A DNA stretch of 56,273 nucleotides from Bradyrhizobium sp. ORS 375 (GCF_000239775.1 NZ_CAFI01000333.1:1-56273); one strand, 5' to 3'. Positions 40,102-48,642 are shown, counted from the stretch's first letter. Made by a program: numbers and translations. Notes: generated by a model not told the origin, from the sequence alone.

Positions 40102-41415
40102 ATGGAGGAGGATCGCTACGGCCTGCAGCTCTCGACCGCCTCCGCTGATGCGGCCGCCGCCTATCGCGAGGGCATGGATCTCCTGCTCGCGTTCTGGCCC
40201 GGCGCCACGGACGCGTTCGAGCGGGCCATCATGCTCGATCCGGATTTCGCGCTGGCGCATGCGGCCCGCGCCCGGGTCCACGCGATCTACCAGCAGCGCG
40301 AGGCCGCGCTGCAGACGATCAAGCGGGCGCGTGACCTCGTCGCCAGGCGCGGCACGGAGCGCGAGCAGAGCCATGTCGCGACCCTGGTGCTCGCCCTCGA
40401 GGGCCGCGGCGCCGAGGCGCTGGCATCGACGCTGACGCATCTGGCGAGCTGGCCGCGCGATGCCATGATCATGGCGCTGCCGCTCGGCGCCTTCGGCCTG
40501 CTGGCGTTCTCCGGCCGGGCCGATCACGATGCTGCCCGGCGTGATCTCTGCGACCGCTTCGCCCCTGAATACGGCGAGGACTGGTGGTTCCTGTCGAACC
40601 ATGGCTGGGCCCTGACCGAGGCCGGCGACGTGACCTGGGGGCGCGCGATCACCGAGCGCAGCTTTGCGCTGCGCCGGCACAATGCCTACGCCGTTCATGC
40701 GCTGCTGCATGCGATGTTCGAAGCCGGCGCGTATGGCGAGGCTGATGCGCTCGTCGATGGCTGGATCGGCGACTATGACCGCACCGGCATGCTCCACGGC
40801 CACATCTGCTGGCATCAGGCGCTCGGCGCGCTGGATCGCGGCGACGCCGCCAAGGCGCTCGCCGTCTACACCGACGTGCTGGTGCCGACAATGGAGTCGG
40901 CGCCGCCGCTGAACACGCTGTCGGACTGCGCTTCCCTGTTGTGGCGGCTGACGGCTGAAGGACAGCCGGTGCCATCGAACGCATGGGGCGACGTCTCGGC
41001 CTATGCGAGCAACCGCTTCACGAGTTCGAGCCTGGCCTTCGTGGAGATGCATCTGATGATGATCGCCGCCGCGATGCATGACAGCGCGGCCCTCAAGGGA
41101 CGCCTCGCCGCGATGGAGCGGCGTCTGGCCGAAGGCAAGCTCCCCGCCGGCCGCATCGTGCCCCACATGCTGCGGGCGCTGCGTGCCTTCGCCGACGGCA
41201 ACTGGCGCGGCTGCGCGCGCGATCTCGCGCCTGTCATGGGCGATCTCGCCCGCATTGGGGGCAGCCACGCGCAGCGCGAGGTGATCGAGGACACCTACAT
41301 CCTGGCGCTGATCCGCAGCGGCGATCTCGTGCAGGCGCGAGCCGTGCTCGATGCACGCCTGCACCGGCGGCCGTCCGCGCGCGACACGCGGTGGCGGGCG
41401 CTGGCGGCTGAGTAG
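40102..41415 (+). CDS. TPR protein, TTC38-like
   Basis: The 437-residue cytoplasmic protein has no signal peptide. It resembles the tetratricopeptide-repeat protein 38 family: AAAYREGMDLLLAFWPGATD near the start, FERAIMLDPDFALAHAARAR, then VHALLHAMFEAGAYGEADAL, and LHGHICWHQALGALDRGDA. Its function is unknown in bacteria. It begins one base after the aldo/keto reductase stop, so the two are co-translated or coupled. Confidence 0.87.
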   Translation: MEEDRYGLQLSTASADAAAAYREGMDLLLAFWPGATDAFERAIMLDPDFALAHAARARVHAIYQQREAALQTIKRARDLVARRGTEREQSHVATLVLALEGRGAEALASTLTHLASWPRDAMIMALPLGAFGLLAFSGRADHDAARRDLCDRFAPEYGEDWWFLSNHGWALTEAGDVTWGRAITERSFALRRHNAYAVHALLHAMFEAGAYGEADALVDGWIGDYDRTGMLHGHICWHQALGALDRGDAAKALAVYTDVLVPTMESAPPLNTLSDCASLLWRLTAEGQPVPSNAWGDVSAYASNRFTSSSLAFVEMHLMMIAAAMHDSAALKGRLAAMERRLAEGKLPAGRIVPHMLRALRAFADGNWRGCARDLAPVMGDLARIGGSHAQREVIEDTYILALIRSGDLVQARAVLDARLHRRPSARDTRWRALAAE

Positions 41416-41449
41416 TTCGGCTGCTCCTGGCGAGCTTCAACGTCTCGCC

Positions 41450-41593
41450 GTCATTCCGGGACGATCGTCAATGCGACGGCGCGAAGCGGCGGCGCGATGG
41501 CGATTGAACCCGGAATCTGGAGATTGTTGGAAACAACCGCAAGACAATGTCGAGATTCCGGGTTCAAGGCCTGCGGCCTTGCCCCGGAATGCC
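41450..41593. repeat. Dispersed intergenic repeat, family A copy 3
   Basis: The ends are GTCATTCCGGGAC and GCCCCGGAATGCC, with an interior that repeats the GAACCCGGAATCT / AGATTCCGGGTTC arms. It is the longest A copy and fills the gap between convergent genes. Confidence 0.8.
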
Positions 41594-41614
41594 ATTCGTG
41601 GCGAAGAGGACGCG

Positions 41615-42580
41615 CTATCCCTCGGTCTCCAGCCCGGTCGGCATCGGCACGTTCTCCGGCTGCAGCTTGAGCCCGGCGGCGAGCGCGACCGTCTCCAGCA
41701 GCGCGGCGAAGTCCTTCTCCAGATAGCCGGCGGGATCTTGTTGCAGCGAGGCGGCGCCGACATGGGCCTGCAGTGCCTCGCGCGTTGCCGCCGTCACCGG
41801 CATCGCGACATCCAGCTGACGCGCCGCCGACAGGCCGAGATCAAGATCCTTGCGCAGCAGCGGCGGCGTGAAGGTCGTGGTCCAGTCGAGATTGACCAGC
41901 GCGTTGCTCTTGTACTTGGTGAAGGTCGAACCCATCACGCTGGCGTTCATGAAGTCGAGGAAGGCATGGCGCGGCACGCCGGCCTTCTGCGCCAGGATGG
42001 TGATCTCGGCGAGGTTCTGGATGACGACGCCGAGAAAGACATTGTGCGCGATCTTGCAAATGCGCGCGAGCTCACCCTCGCCGACATAGGACACGCCGGA
42101 GACGGCGATCTTGGCGAGATAAGGCGCGATGATGTCGAACGCAGCCTTGGGACCCGAGACGACCGACGACAGCTTCCCGGCCTTGACGCATTTACCGTTG
42201 CCCGACACCGGCGCGCGCACGAACTCACAATCGAGCTGCTTCAGCTTGGTCGCGATCGTCTCGGACTGTTCGATGCCGATCGAGGAGCAGTCGACGAGGA
42301 TCTTCGGACGAGGACCCGCGTTCGACGCGACCAGGCCGTTGTCGCCGAAATACACCTGCTCAAGATCCTTGCCGGTCGACACCATCGTAAACACGATGTC
42401 GCAGCCGGCGAGATCGCTCGGATGGTCGACGATGACACCGCCCTTCGCGGCCAGCGGTTCGGCCTTCGCGCGAGTGCGATTGTAGATCGACACCTTGTGG
42501 CCGGCCTTCAGCAGCCGCTCGGCCATCGGATAGCCCATGCGCCCCATGCCGATCCAGCCGAGCGAATGCGTTGCAGTCAT
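41615..42580 (-). CDS. NAD-dependent beta-hydroxyacid dehydrogenase
   Basis: This is a member of the 3-hydroxyisobutyrate/tartronate semialdehyde reductase family, 321 residues. The Rossmann start LGWIGMGRMGYPMAERLLKA, DCSSIGIEQSE, the substrate site APVSGNGKCVKAGKLSSVVSG (a variant of PVSGG) and the catalytic Lys in ICKIAHNVFLG are all seen. It oxidises or reduces a small beta-hydroxyacid. It lies downstream of the M24 gene on the same strand, separated by a family B repeat, so operon membership is uncertain. An AGGA precedes the ATG. Confidence 0.9.
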   Translation of the reverse strand: MTATHSLGWIGMGRMGYPMAERLLKAGHKVSIYNRTRAKAEPLAAKGGVIVDHPSDLAGCDIVFTMVSTGKDLEQVYFGDNGLVASNAGPRPKILVDCSSIGIEQSETIATKLKQLDCEFVRAPVSGNGKCVKAGKLSSVVSGPKAAFDIIAPYLAKIAVSGVSYVGEGELARICKIAHNVFLGVVIQNLAEITILAQKAGVPRHAFLDFMNASVMGSTFTKYKSNALVNLDWTTTFTPPLLRKDLDLGLSAARQLDVAMPVTAATREALQAHVGAASLQQDPAGYLEKDFAALLETVALAAGLKLQPENVPMPTGLETEG

Positions 42581-42613
42581 TGTCGTTTCCTCGTCATACC
42601 TGTCACGGCGGTC

Positions 42614-42693
42614 GTCATTGCGAGGAGCGAAGCGACGAAGCAATCCAGAGTCACACCCGCCGCCCTGCATTGCTTCGCTTCGCTCGCAATGAC
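42614..42693. repeat. Dispersed intergenic repeat, family B copy 3
   Basis: This short copy has the ends GTCATTGCGAGGAGCGAAGC and CGCTCGCAATGAC. It lies between two same-strand genes. Confidence 0.85.
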
Positions 42694-42715
42694 GAAGAAT
42701 CCAAATTGCATTCAC

Positions 42716-44017
42716 CTAGTACCGATTGGCGATCGGCAGCTCTTCCGCGGGGAAGAGCGTGATCACCTGACAGCCCTTGTCGGTCACCACGACCTCCTCC
42801 TCGATGCGCGCCGCGGAGAAGCCGTCGGTCGCTGGGCAATAGGTCTCCAGCGCGAACACCATGCCGGTCTTGATCTCCATCGGGTTGTCCAGCGAGACCA
42901 ATCGCGAAATGATCGGGCGCTCGTGCAGCGCCAAACCGAGACCATGGCCGAACTGCAGCCCGAATGCCGCCATCTCCGACGGGAAACCGAACTCTTCCGC
43001 CGCCGGCCAGACCTTGGCGACGGTGTCGGTCGAGACGCCCGGCTTGATCAGCGCGATCGCGTTGTCGAGCCACTCGCGGCAGCGCTTGTACGCGTCGTGC
43101 TGCGCCGGCGTCGCACGTCCGACATTGAAGGTGCGGTAGTAGCAGGTGCGGTAGCCCTGATAGGACTGCAGGATGTCGAAGAACGCCTGGTCGCCCGGAC
43201 GCAGGATGCGGTCGGTGAAGTTATGCGGATGCGGATTGCAGCGCTCGCCGGAGATCGCATTGATCGCCTCGACGTCGTCGGAGCCCATCTCGTAGAGCAT
43301 CTTGTTGGCCAGCGCGACGATGTCGTTCTCGCGCACGCCCGGCTTCAGGTTCTCGTAGATCGAATGATAGACGCCGTCGACCATGGCCGCGGCCTGGTTG
43401 AGGAGCATGATCTCATCGATGTTCTTGATCTCGCGCGCGTCCAGCATGATCTGCTGGCCGTCGACCACCTTCATCCCGGCGTTCTGCAGCTCGAAGAACA
43501 TCGCGGTCTCGGCGAGGTCGACGCCGACCGGCATGTCGGCCACGCCTGCCGACTTCAGCAGGCTCATGACCTCCTCGGCATGCGCCTTCATCAGTCCGAC
43601 GGCCGGCGGCACGGTGCCGCGCATGCCCAGCATCCCGGCGCGGCAGTTCTCCGGCGCCAGCCAGTCGCAGAAGATGCGGTGGTGCACAGCGGCCGAGCCG
43701 AAATCCCATACGATCGGCTCGCCATCGCCGGCCAACAGCGCAAAGCGACAGAGCTTGTCGCGCTCCCATTCGCCGATCTTGGTGCCGGAGACATAGCGAA
43801 TGTTGTTGACGTCGAACAGCAGCAGCGCGCCGCAGCCGGAGGCCTTCAGCGCCATGCGCGCCCGCGCCAGCCGGTATCGCCGCAGACGGTCGAAATCGAC
43901 ACGGCGCTCGAAATCCACCGAGACGTGGCCATGCGACGGGATCGCCCGACTCCAGCGCCAATGCGGATCGAGATGCTCGGGACTGACCAGATGTGGCTTC
44001 AGCGCGCTGGCTGTCAT
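42716..44017 (-). CDS. M24-family (pita-bread) hydrolase with altered metal site
   Basis: The protein of about 433 residues has a creatinase-type N-terminal domain (GALLLFDVNNIRYVSGT) and a C-terminal M24 domain. The metal-site pattern is D281 (FFDILQSYQGYRTCYYRTFN), H358 in FGHGLGLALHERP, E391 in VFALETYC and E406 in ARIEEEVVVT. The second canonical Asp, eleven residues after the first, is Cys292. The protein resembles the prolidase/DddP branch. Its reaction is unknown and could be peptide or amide hydrolysis. It is divergent from a LacI-family regulator, with a palindromic operator between them. ATG 44032 is an alternative start. Confidence 0.9.
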   Translation of the reverse strand: MTASALKPHLVSPEHLDPHWRWSRAIPSHGHVSVDFERRVDFDRLRRYRLARARMALKASGCGALLLFDVNNIRYVSGTKIGEWERDKLCRFALLAGDGEPIVWDFGSAAVHHRIFCDWLAPENCRAGMLGMRGTVPPAVGLMKAHAEEVMSLLKSAGVADMPVGVDLAETAMFFELQNAGMKVVDGQQIMLDAREIKNIDEIMLLNQAAAMVDGVYHSIYENLKPGVRENDIVALANKMLYEMGSDDVEAINAISGERCNPHPHNFTDRILRPGDQAFFDILQSYQGYRTCYYRTFNVGRATPAQHDAYKRCREWLDNAIALIKPGVSTDTVAKVWPAAEEFGFPSEMAAFGLQFGHGLGLALHERPIISRLVSLDNPMEIKTGMVFALETYCPATDGFSAARIEEEVVVTDKGCQVITLFPAEELPIANRY

Positions 44018-44040
44018 GTGGACGTTTCCCATTCTGTTAT

Positions 44041-44054
44041 TGCAATCGATTGCA
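44041..44054. promoter_or_regulatory. LacI-type palindromic operator
   Basis: TGCAATCGATTGCA is a perfect 14-bp palindrome with a central CG, the usual form of LacI-family operators. It lies between the divergent M24 gene and the LacI-family regulator gene, 24 bases from the former and 86 bases from the latter. Binding by the adjacent regulator is inferred. Confidence 0.75.
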
Positions 44055-44139
44055 GAGCCGGATTTATTGCATTCGCGTTAAGGGTGTCAAGGCAAGATAG
44101 AATGAAAACGGCGTTGCGCTGCGGCATCAGGAGCTGGAT

Positions 44140-45222
44140 ATGAAGCGGACGTTGTCATCAGCCTTGGGCCCCCGTACGGCCGCGGCGACGCGACCGACGA
44201 TCAAGGACGTCGCCGCGCGCTGCGGCGTGCACCCCTCGACGGTCTCGCGCGCCCTCAGCCCGGCCATGAAACATCTGGTCGCGGCCGATGTCGCGGAGCG
44301 AATTCAGGCGGCGGCCAATGCGCTCGGCTACCGCCTGAACATGGCGGCGAAAGGCCTGCGTACCGGACGCAGTGGCCTCATCGGCGTGCTGGCGCCGGAT
44401 ATCGCCGACCCCGGCTTCCCGCCGGTGCTGTCGGGAATCGCCGATCAGCTCAACGCCCAGGGTTACGCGACGATCGTCGTCGACGTCGGCCGCGATGGCT
44501 CGGAGCAGGACCTCGTCGATCGCCTGATCGCTCGCGGCGTCGACGGCCTGGTGCTGGCGACAGTGACGCTCCGGGACGATGTCGTGCAGCATTGTCTGGA
44601 TGCGGCGCCGCCGGTCGTGCTGGTCAATCGCGTCGATGCGGCCGGCCTCTTGCCCTCCGCCGCCAGCGACGATGCGGCTGGCATGCGGCTCGCCGTCGAG
44701 CATCTCGTGGCGCTCGGTCACCAGCGCATCGGCCACATCGCAGGGCCGCAACACATCTCGACCGGCGCCCGCCGCCGCGGTGGCTTCGAAGCGAGCGTCA
44801 GGGTGGCCGGACTGGCCGCGCGCCACACGCCCGTCGAGGTTGCGGAAACCTATACCCGTGCGGCAGGCCGCGAGGCTGCGCTGCGCCTGCTGGCCCGCCG
44901 GACACGGCCGACCGCGATCGTCGCCGCCAACGACCTGCTGGCGCTCGGCGTCTATGACGCGCTCGCCGCGGCTGGCCTCGCCTGCCCCGGCGACGTCTCG
45001 GTGGTCGGCCACAACGACATGCCGTTCGTCGACATGGTGTCGCCGCCGTTGACCACCGTCCGCATCGCGCAGCGTGACATGGGCGAAGCCGCGGCGCGGC
45101 TGCTGCTCGACCGCCTCGCCGGCCGCGAGACAACGACCGACCACATCGTGCTGGCGCCGGAGCTCGTCATCCGCGGCTCGACGATTGCACGCGGTCCTGA
45201 CAGGTCCGCGCCGCCCCGCTAA
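44140..45222 (+). CDS. LacI-family transcriptional regulator
   Basis: The 360-residue repressor has an N-terminal helix-turn-helix around residues 20-41 (PTIKDVAARCGVHPSTVSRA) and the hinge region RIQAAANALGYRLNMAA. The periplasmic-binding-protein-like effector domain starts at about residue 80 (GLIGVLAPDIADPGFPPVL) and includes VAANDLLALGVYDAL. It probably controls the divergent M24 gene and the CoA-transferase genes that follow it. AGGAG precedes the ATG. The effector may be an intermediate of the local pathway. Confidence 0.93.
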   Translation: MKRTLSSALGPRTAAATRPTIKDVAARCGVHPSTVSRALSPAMKHLVAADVAERIQAAANALGYRLNMAAKGLRTGRSGLIGVLAPDIADPGFPPVLSGIADQLNAQGYATIVVDVGRDGSEQDLVDRLIARGVDGLVLATVTLRDDVVQHCLDAAPPVVLVNRVDAAGLLPSAASDDAAGMRLAVEHLVALGHQRIGHIAGPQHISTGARRRGGFEASVRVAGLAARHTPVEVAETYTRAAGREAALRLLARRTRPTAIVAANDLLALGVYDALAAAGLACPGDVSVVGHNDMPFVDMVSPPLTTVRIAQRDMGEAAARLLLDRLAGRETTTDHIVLAPELVIRGSTIARGPDRSAPPR

Positions 45223-45256
45223 ACTCGACGCCAAGCAACAGCAGGAGGAGACGCCG

Positions 45257-46075
45257 ATGGCGGAGATGGTCGGTCTGGAGGCGCTGGTCGCTTCAATCGC
45301 AGCGGGGCAATCGATCGCGATCCCCGTCGATCGTGCCGGCGTCTCGATGGCGGCAACGGCGGCCATGATCGACGCTGGCCTCACCGGCCTGCACCTCGTC
45401 TGCGTGCCGATCAGTGGACTGCAGGCCGATCTGCTGATCGGCGCCGGCGTCGCCTCCGTGGTGGAGACCAGCGCGGTGTCGCTCGGCGAGGCCGGCGGCG
45501 CGCCGCGCTTCGTGGCGGCCGTGCGCGACGGCAGCATCAAGCTGCGTGACGCCACCTGTCCCGCGATCCATGCCGGCCTCCTGGCCGGGCAGAAGGGCGT
45601 GCCGTTCATGCCGATCGCCGGCATCATCGGCAGCGACCTGCTGCAGGTCCGTCCCGACTGGAAGGTGATCGACAGCCCGGTCGGCGAGCCCGGCAAGGTC
45701 GTCGTGGTGCCCGCGATCACGCCTGACGTCGCGCTGTTTCATGCGCCGGAGGCGGACCGCTTCGGCAATGTCCGCATCGGACGCTACCGCGAGCTGGCGA
45801 CCATGGCCTACGCAGCCAAGCGCACGCTCGTCACCGTCGAGCGTATCGTCGATCGCGACCTGATGGCCACCGAGGACTCCGCGGCCGGCGTGCTGCCGGC
45901 GCTCTATGTCGACGCCATCGCTGTCGCAGAGAACGGCGCTTGGCCGCTGCCGCTGTGGGATGAATACGAGACCGATGGCGCGGAGCTTTCGCGCTACGCC
46001 GCGATGGCGCGCACGGATGAGGGCTTCCGCGCCTATCTCTCGGCTTTCCTGAGCCGCAGCAAGCAGGTGGCATGA
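45257..46075 (+). CDS. CoA-transferase family I, alpha subunit
   Basis: The 272-residue protein resembles GctA-type (glutaconate or 3-oxoacid CoA-transferase) alpha subunits: GLEALVASIAAGQSIAIPVD, LTGLHLVCVPISGLQADLLI, VPFMPIAGIIGSDLLQVRP and VVVVPAITPDVALFHAPEAD. It forms a complex with the next product. It starts 34 bases after the LacI gene with a strong AGGAGGAG, and the ATG of the beta gene overlaps its stop (ATGA). Substrate unknown. Confidence 0.85.
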   Translation: MAEMVGLEALVASIAAGQSIAIPVDRAGVSMAATAAMIDAGLTGLHLVCVPISGLQADLLIGAGVASVVETSAVSLGEAGGAPRFVAAVRDGSIKLRDATCPAIHAGLLAGQKGVPFMPIAGIIGSDLLQVRPDWKVIDSPVGEPGKVVVVPAITPDVALFHAPEADRFGNVRIGRYRELATMAYAAKRTLVTVERIVDRDLMATEDSAAGVLPALYVDAIAVAENGAWPLPLWDEYETDGAELSRYAAMARTDEGFRAYLSAFLSRSKQVA

Positions 46076-46821
46076 CCATGCAGGACGATCGCGCGCGCAA
46101 GGAGCTGCTGATCACCATCATCGCCGGCCTGCTCGACGGCATCCGCCATGTCGCGGTCGGCGCCTCCTCACCCATCCCGGCGGCCGGGGCGATGCTGCTG
46201 CGCGCCCGCAACGAACAACAAGGCAAGCCGCCGATCAGCATTTCGATCCTCGGCTCGAGCCGGCACAACTTCTTCACCAATGGCGGCGTCGAGCTGTTCG
46301 ACTGCGCGGCGCAGGGACGTGTCGATGCGTTCTTTCTCGGCGGCGGCCAGATCGACGGCGCTGGCAATATCAACCTGGTCGGCACCGGCGACTATCCGCG
46401 CATGGACGTGCGCTGGCCGGGATCGTTCGGCTCGGCCTATCTCTATCACCTGATCCCGCGCGTGATCCTGTTTCGCGAGGAGCATTCGCCGCGCGTGCTG
46501 GTGCCGAAGGTCGACTTCGTCAGCGCCGCCGCTGTGACACCCGAGGTGAAGCGACGCGGCGGGCCGCATGCGCTGCTGACGAACCTCGCGTTGTTCGATT
46601 TCGATCGCGAGCGCGGCGGCTTCCGGCTGCGCTCGGTGCATCCGGGCTACACCGCCGACGACGTCCGCGATCGCACCGGTTTCGATTATGCGGCGCCCGA
46701 GATCGTGCCGCCGACACCCATGCCCGACCGGGCGACGGTCGAGCTGATTCGTGGCCGGATCGTCGACGAGCTGGCCGAATGCTATCCGGAATTCGCACGC
46801 ACCATGGCTGCGGCGGCTTAG
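46072..46821 (+). CDS. CoA-transferase family I, beta subunit lacking the Glu motif
   Basis: The 249-residue protein resembles GctB-type beta subunits over VAVGASSPIPAAGAMLLRAR, AFFLGGGQIDGAGNINLVGT, YPRMDVRWPGSFGSAYL and RSVHPGYTADDVRDRTGFDY. The segment that holds the catalytic glutamate in GctB (VESG) reads ILGS here, so the Glu that forms the enzyme-CoA intermediate is missing. Other family members such as IpdAB are hydrolases rather than transferases, so the reaction may differ. It overlaps the alpha gene by four bases. Confidence 0.85.
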   Translation: MTMQDDRARKELLITIIAGLLDGIRHVAVGASSPIPAAGAMLLRARNEQQGKPPISISILGSSRHNFFTNGGVELFDCAAQGRVDAFFLGGGQIDGAGNINLVGTGDYPRMDVRWPGSFGSAYLYHLIPRVILFREEHSPRVLVPKVDFVSAAAVTPEVKRRGGPHALLTNLALFDFDRERGGFRLRSVHPGYTADDVRDRTGFDYAAPEIVPPTPMPDRATVELIRGRIVDELAECYPEFARTMAAAA

Positions 46822-46822
46822 C

Positions 46823-48289
46823 TCACGGCCGCGCGCGTCGCGGGATGACCTGCCCGGCGCGCGCGTTCTGGTGCGCGCCCTGCCACCACGTCAGCGCGCC
46901 ATTGACGATGACCGCCTCGATGCCGGCGGCAGGCACGCAGGGCTCGTCATAGGTCGCGCTGTCACGCACGCGGGCGGCATCGAAGATCGTGATGTCAGCG
47001 TGGTTGCCGACAGCCAGCGTGCCGCGGTCCTTGATGCCGAAGTTCTGCGCGGTCAGCCCGCTCATCTTCCACACCGCCGTTTCCAGCGAGAACAGCTCGA
47101 GCTCCCGGCAGTAATAGCCGAGCACGCGCGGGAACGTGCCCCAGAGCCGCGGATGCGGCCGTTCGCCGAACGGCAGGCCGTCGGAGCCGATCATGGTCGG
47201 CTCGAAAGCGAGGATCGTCCGCACGTCGGCCTCGTCCATCGAGAAATAGATGGCGGAGGCCGGCTGCAGCCGCTTCGCCGCTTCCAGCCGGTCGACGCCC
47301 CAGCTGGCGGCGATGTCGGCGAGATCGCGGCCCGCGACTTCCGGATGCGGCCCTGACGCCGCGACGACGACCTTGACCTGCAGCTTGGCCGGGTCCGTGT
47401 GCAGCATTGTCGACGACGCATTGTAGGGATAGCAGTCGAGCGCCACGCATTGGCAGCTCATCGCCTTGGAGATCAGCGGCAGCGTTTCCCTGGTGCGGCC
47501 GAAGTTTGCCGGGCCCACCACCTTGTGGTGCGAGATCACGACCTGGACGTCGAGCGCCTTGCCGATGGCAAAGCTCTCCTCCAGCGATTTGACGACATCA
47601 TCCGCCTCGTTGCGCATATGCGTCGCATAAACGGCGCCGCTGCCTGTCAGCGGACGGCAGACCTCGATGATCTCCTCGGTCGGCGCCGCCTCGGCGGGCG
47701 GATAGAACGTTCCGGTGGAGACGCCGATCGCGCCGGCGTCGAGCGCCTCCTGCACGTAATCGCGCATCTCGGCGATCTCTGCGTCGGTTGCCGCGCGGCC
47801 GAGATCGCGCACGACAGAAGCCCTCAGTGAAGTATGGCCGGCCATCGGCGCGACGTTCACCGCGGCCGGCGCCGCGCGCAAGGCCGCCACGTAATCAGCG
47901 AACGAGGCATACTCCGCAATCCGGCCATCGCCAGGCGACAGCAGCCCGAGCGGCATCGGTCGCGGCGAGCCCGGCTTCAGCGGCGCGATGCTGACGCCGC
48001 AATTGCCTGTCACCACTGATGTCACGCCCTGGGACACCTTGCAGGTCATGCCGGGATCGACCAGCACGGCGCTGTCGTCATGGGTGTGGGCGTCGATAAA
48101 GCCGGGCGCGACGATGCGGCCGGTGGCGTCGATCACGCGCTGAGCCGGACCACCGAGTTCTCCGATGGCGACGATCCGGCCATCCTTGATGCCGACATCC
48201 GCCTCGAACCGCGGCGCTCGCGTCCCATCGATGACGGTGCCGCCCCGGATGATGAGGTCGAAGGAGGACGAAGGCGTGGTGTCGGGCAT
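46823..48289 (-). CDS. N-acyl-D-amino-acid deacylase family amidohydrolase
   Basis: This is a metal-dependent amidohydrolase of 488 residues resembling D-aminoacylase. Supporting motifs are FDLIIRGGTVIDGTRAPRFE at the start, the metal-binding APGFIDAHTHDD, GVTSVVTGNCGVSIAP (with the metal-bridging Cys), VQVVISHHKVVG and GSDGLPFGERPHPRLWGTFP near the C-terminus. The enzyme would release an amino acid, or open a cyclic amide, from an N-acyl substrate. It runs convergently against the CoA-transferase genes with a gap of one base. Confidence 0.9.
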   Translation of the reverse strand: MPDTTPSSSFDLIIRGGTVIDGTRAPRFEADVGIKDGRIVAIGELGGPAQRVIDATGRIVAPGFIDAHTHDDSAVLVDPGMTCKVSQGVTSVVTGNCGVSIAPLKPGSPRPMPLGLLSPGDGRIAEYASFADYVAALRAAPAAVNVAPMAGHTSLRASVVRDLGRAATDAEIAEMRDYVQEALDAGAIGVSTGTFYPPAEAAPTEEIIEVCRPLTGSGAVYATHMRNEADDVVKSLEESFAIGKALDVQVVISHHKVVGPANFGRTRETLPLISKAMSCQCVALDCYPYNASSTMLHTDPAKLQVKVVVAASGPHPEVAGRDLADIAASWGVDRLEAAKRLQPASAIYFSMDEADVRTILAFEPTMIGSDGLPFGERPHPRLWGTFPRVLGYYCRELELFSLETAVWKMSGLTAQNFGIKDRGTLAVGNHADITIFDAARVRDSATYDEPCVPAAGIEAVIVNGALTWWQGAHQNARAGQVIPRRARP

Positions 48290-48642
48290 GAGGTCTCGCA
48301 CAGCGCGGCATGAAAACTGGCCGTGACTATCAGCGGGCCATCGCGATGCGTCCAGTGCGATCCATATGATCCTCACGCTGGGCTGGCCTGCCTGAATGGC
48401 GGCTAAGCCCGAACTCGCGCGTCATCGATGGTGTGCTCCCTCTCCCCGTCCTTCACGGGGAGAGGGCTGGGGTGAGGGGCAGCCACACCCACCGCCCCCG
48501 CGGAGAGCCCCCCTCACCCGGATTGCATTGGCGATGCAATCCGACCTCTCAGCGCGAGCGCAGCTCGTCGCGACCCCACGCGCGGGGAGAGGTTAGGCGA
48601 CGCAAGCAACGCAATGCTCGCGTCCACAGAAGCCGCTGGGCG
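48290..48642. other. Intergenic gap with repeat
   Basis: This 353-base gap between the deacylase start and the glgA stop contains the family E repeat at 48436-48592. No further gene or terminator was recognised. Confidence 0.7.
48436..48592. repeat. Dispersed intergenic repeat, family E
   Basis: The inverted ends CTCCCTCTCCCCGTCC and GCGGGGAGAGG surround an internal hairpin (CTCTCCCCGTCC with GGGGAGAGGG) and a GATTGCATTGGCGATGCAATC palindrome. Elements of this style are common between genes in Bradyrhizobium. Confidence 0.75.

Noticed and set aside
43000-43250. Assigning the M24 gene as a DMSP lyase (DddP)
   Set aside because: The N-terminal domain is similar, but two of the three Asp metal ligands of DddP are absent here, so the specific function is not supported.
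41351-44143. A 930-codon open frame on the plus strand opposite the dehydrogenase and M24 genes
   Set aside because: It is antisense to two clear genes, crosses two repeats, is very rich in Arg, His, Asp and Leu, and has no recognisable domain. In such GC-rich DNA open antisense frames arise from codon bias.
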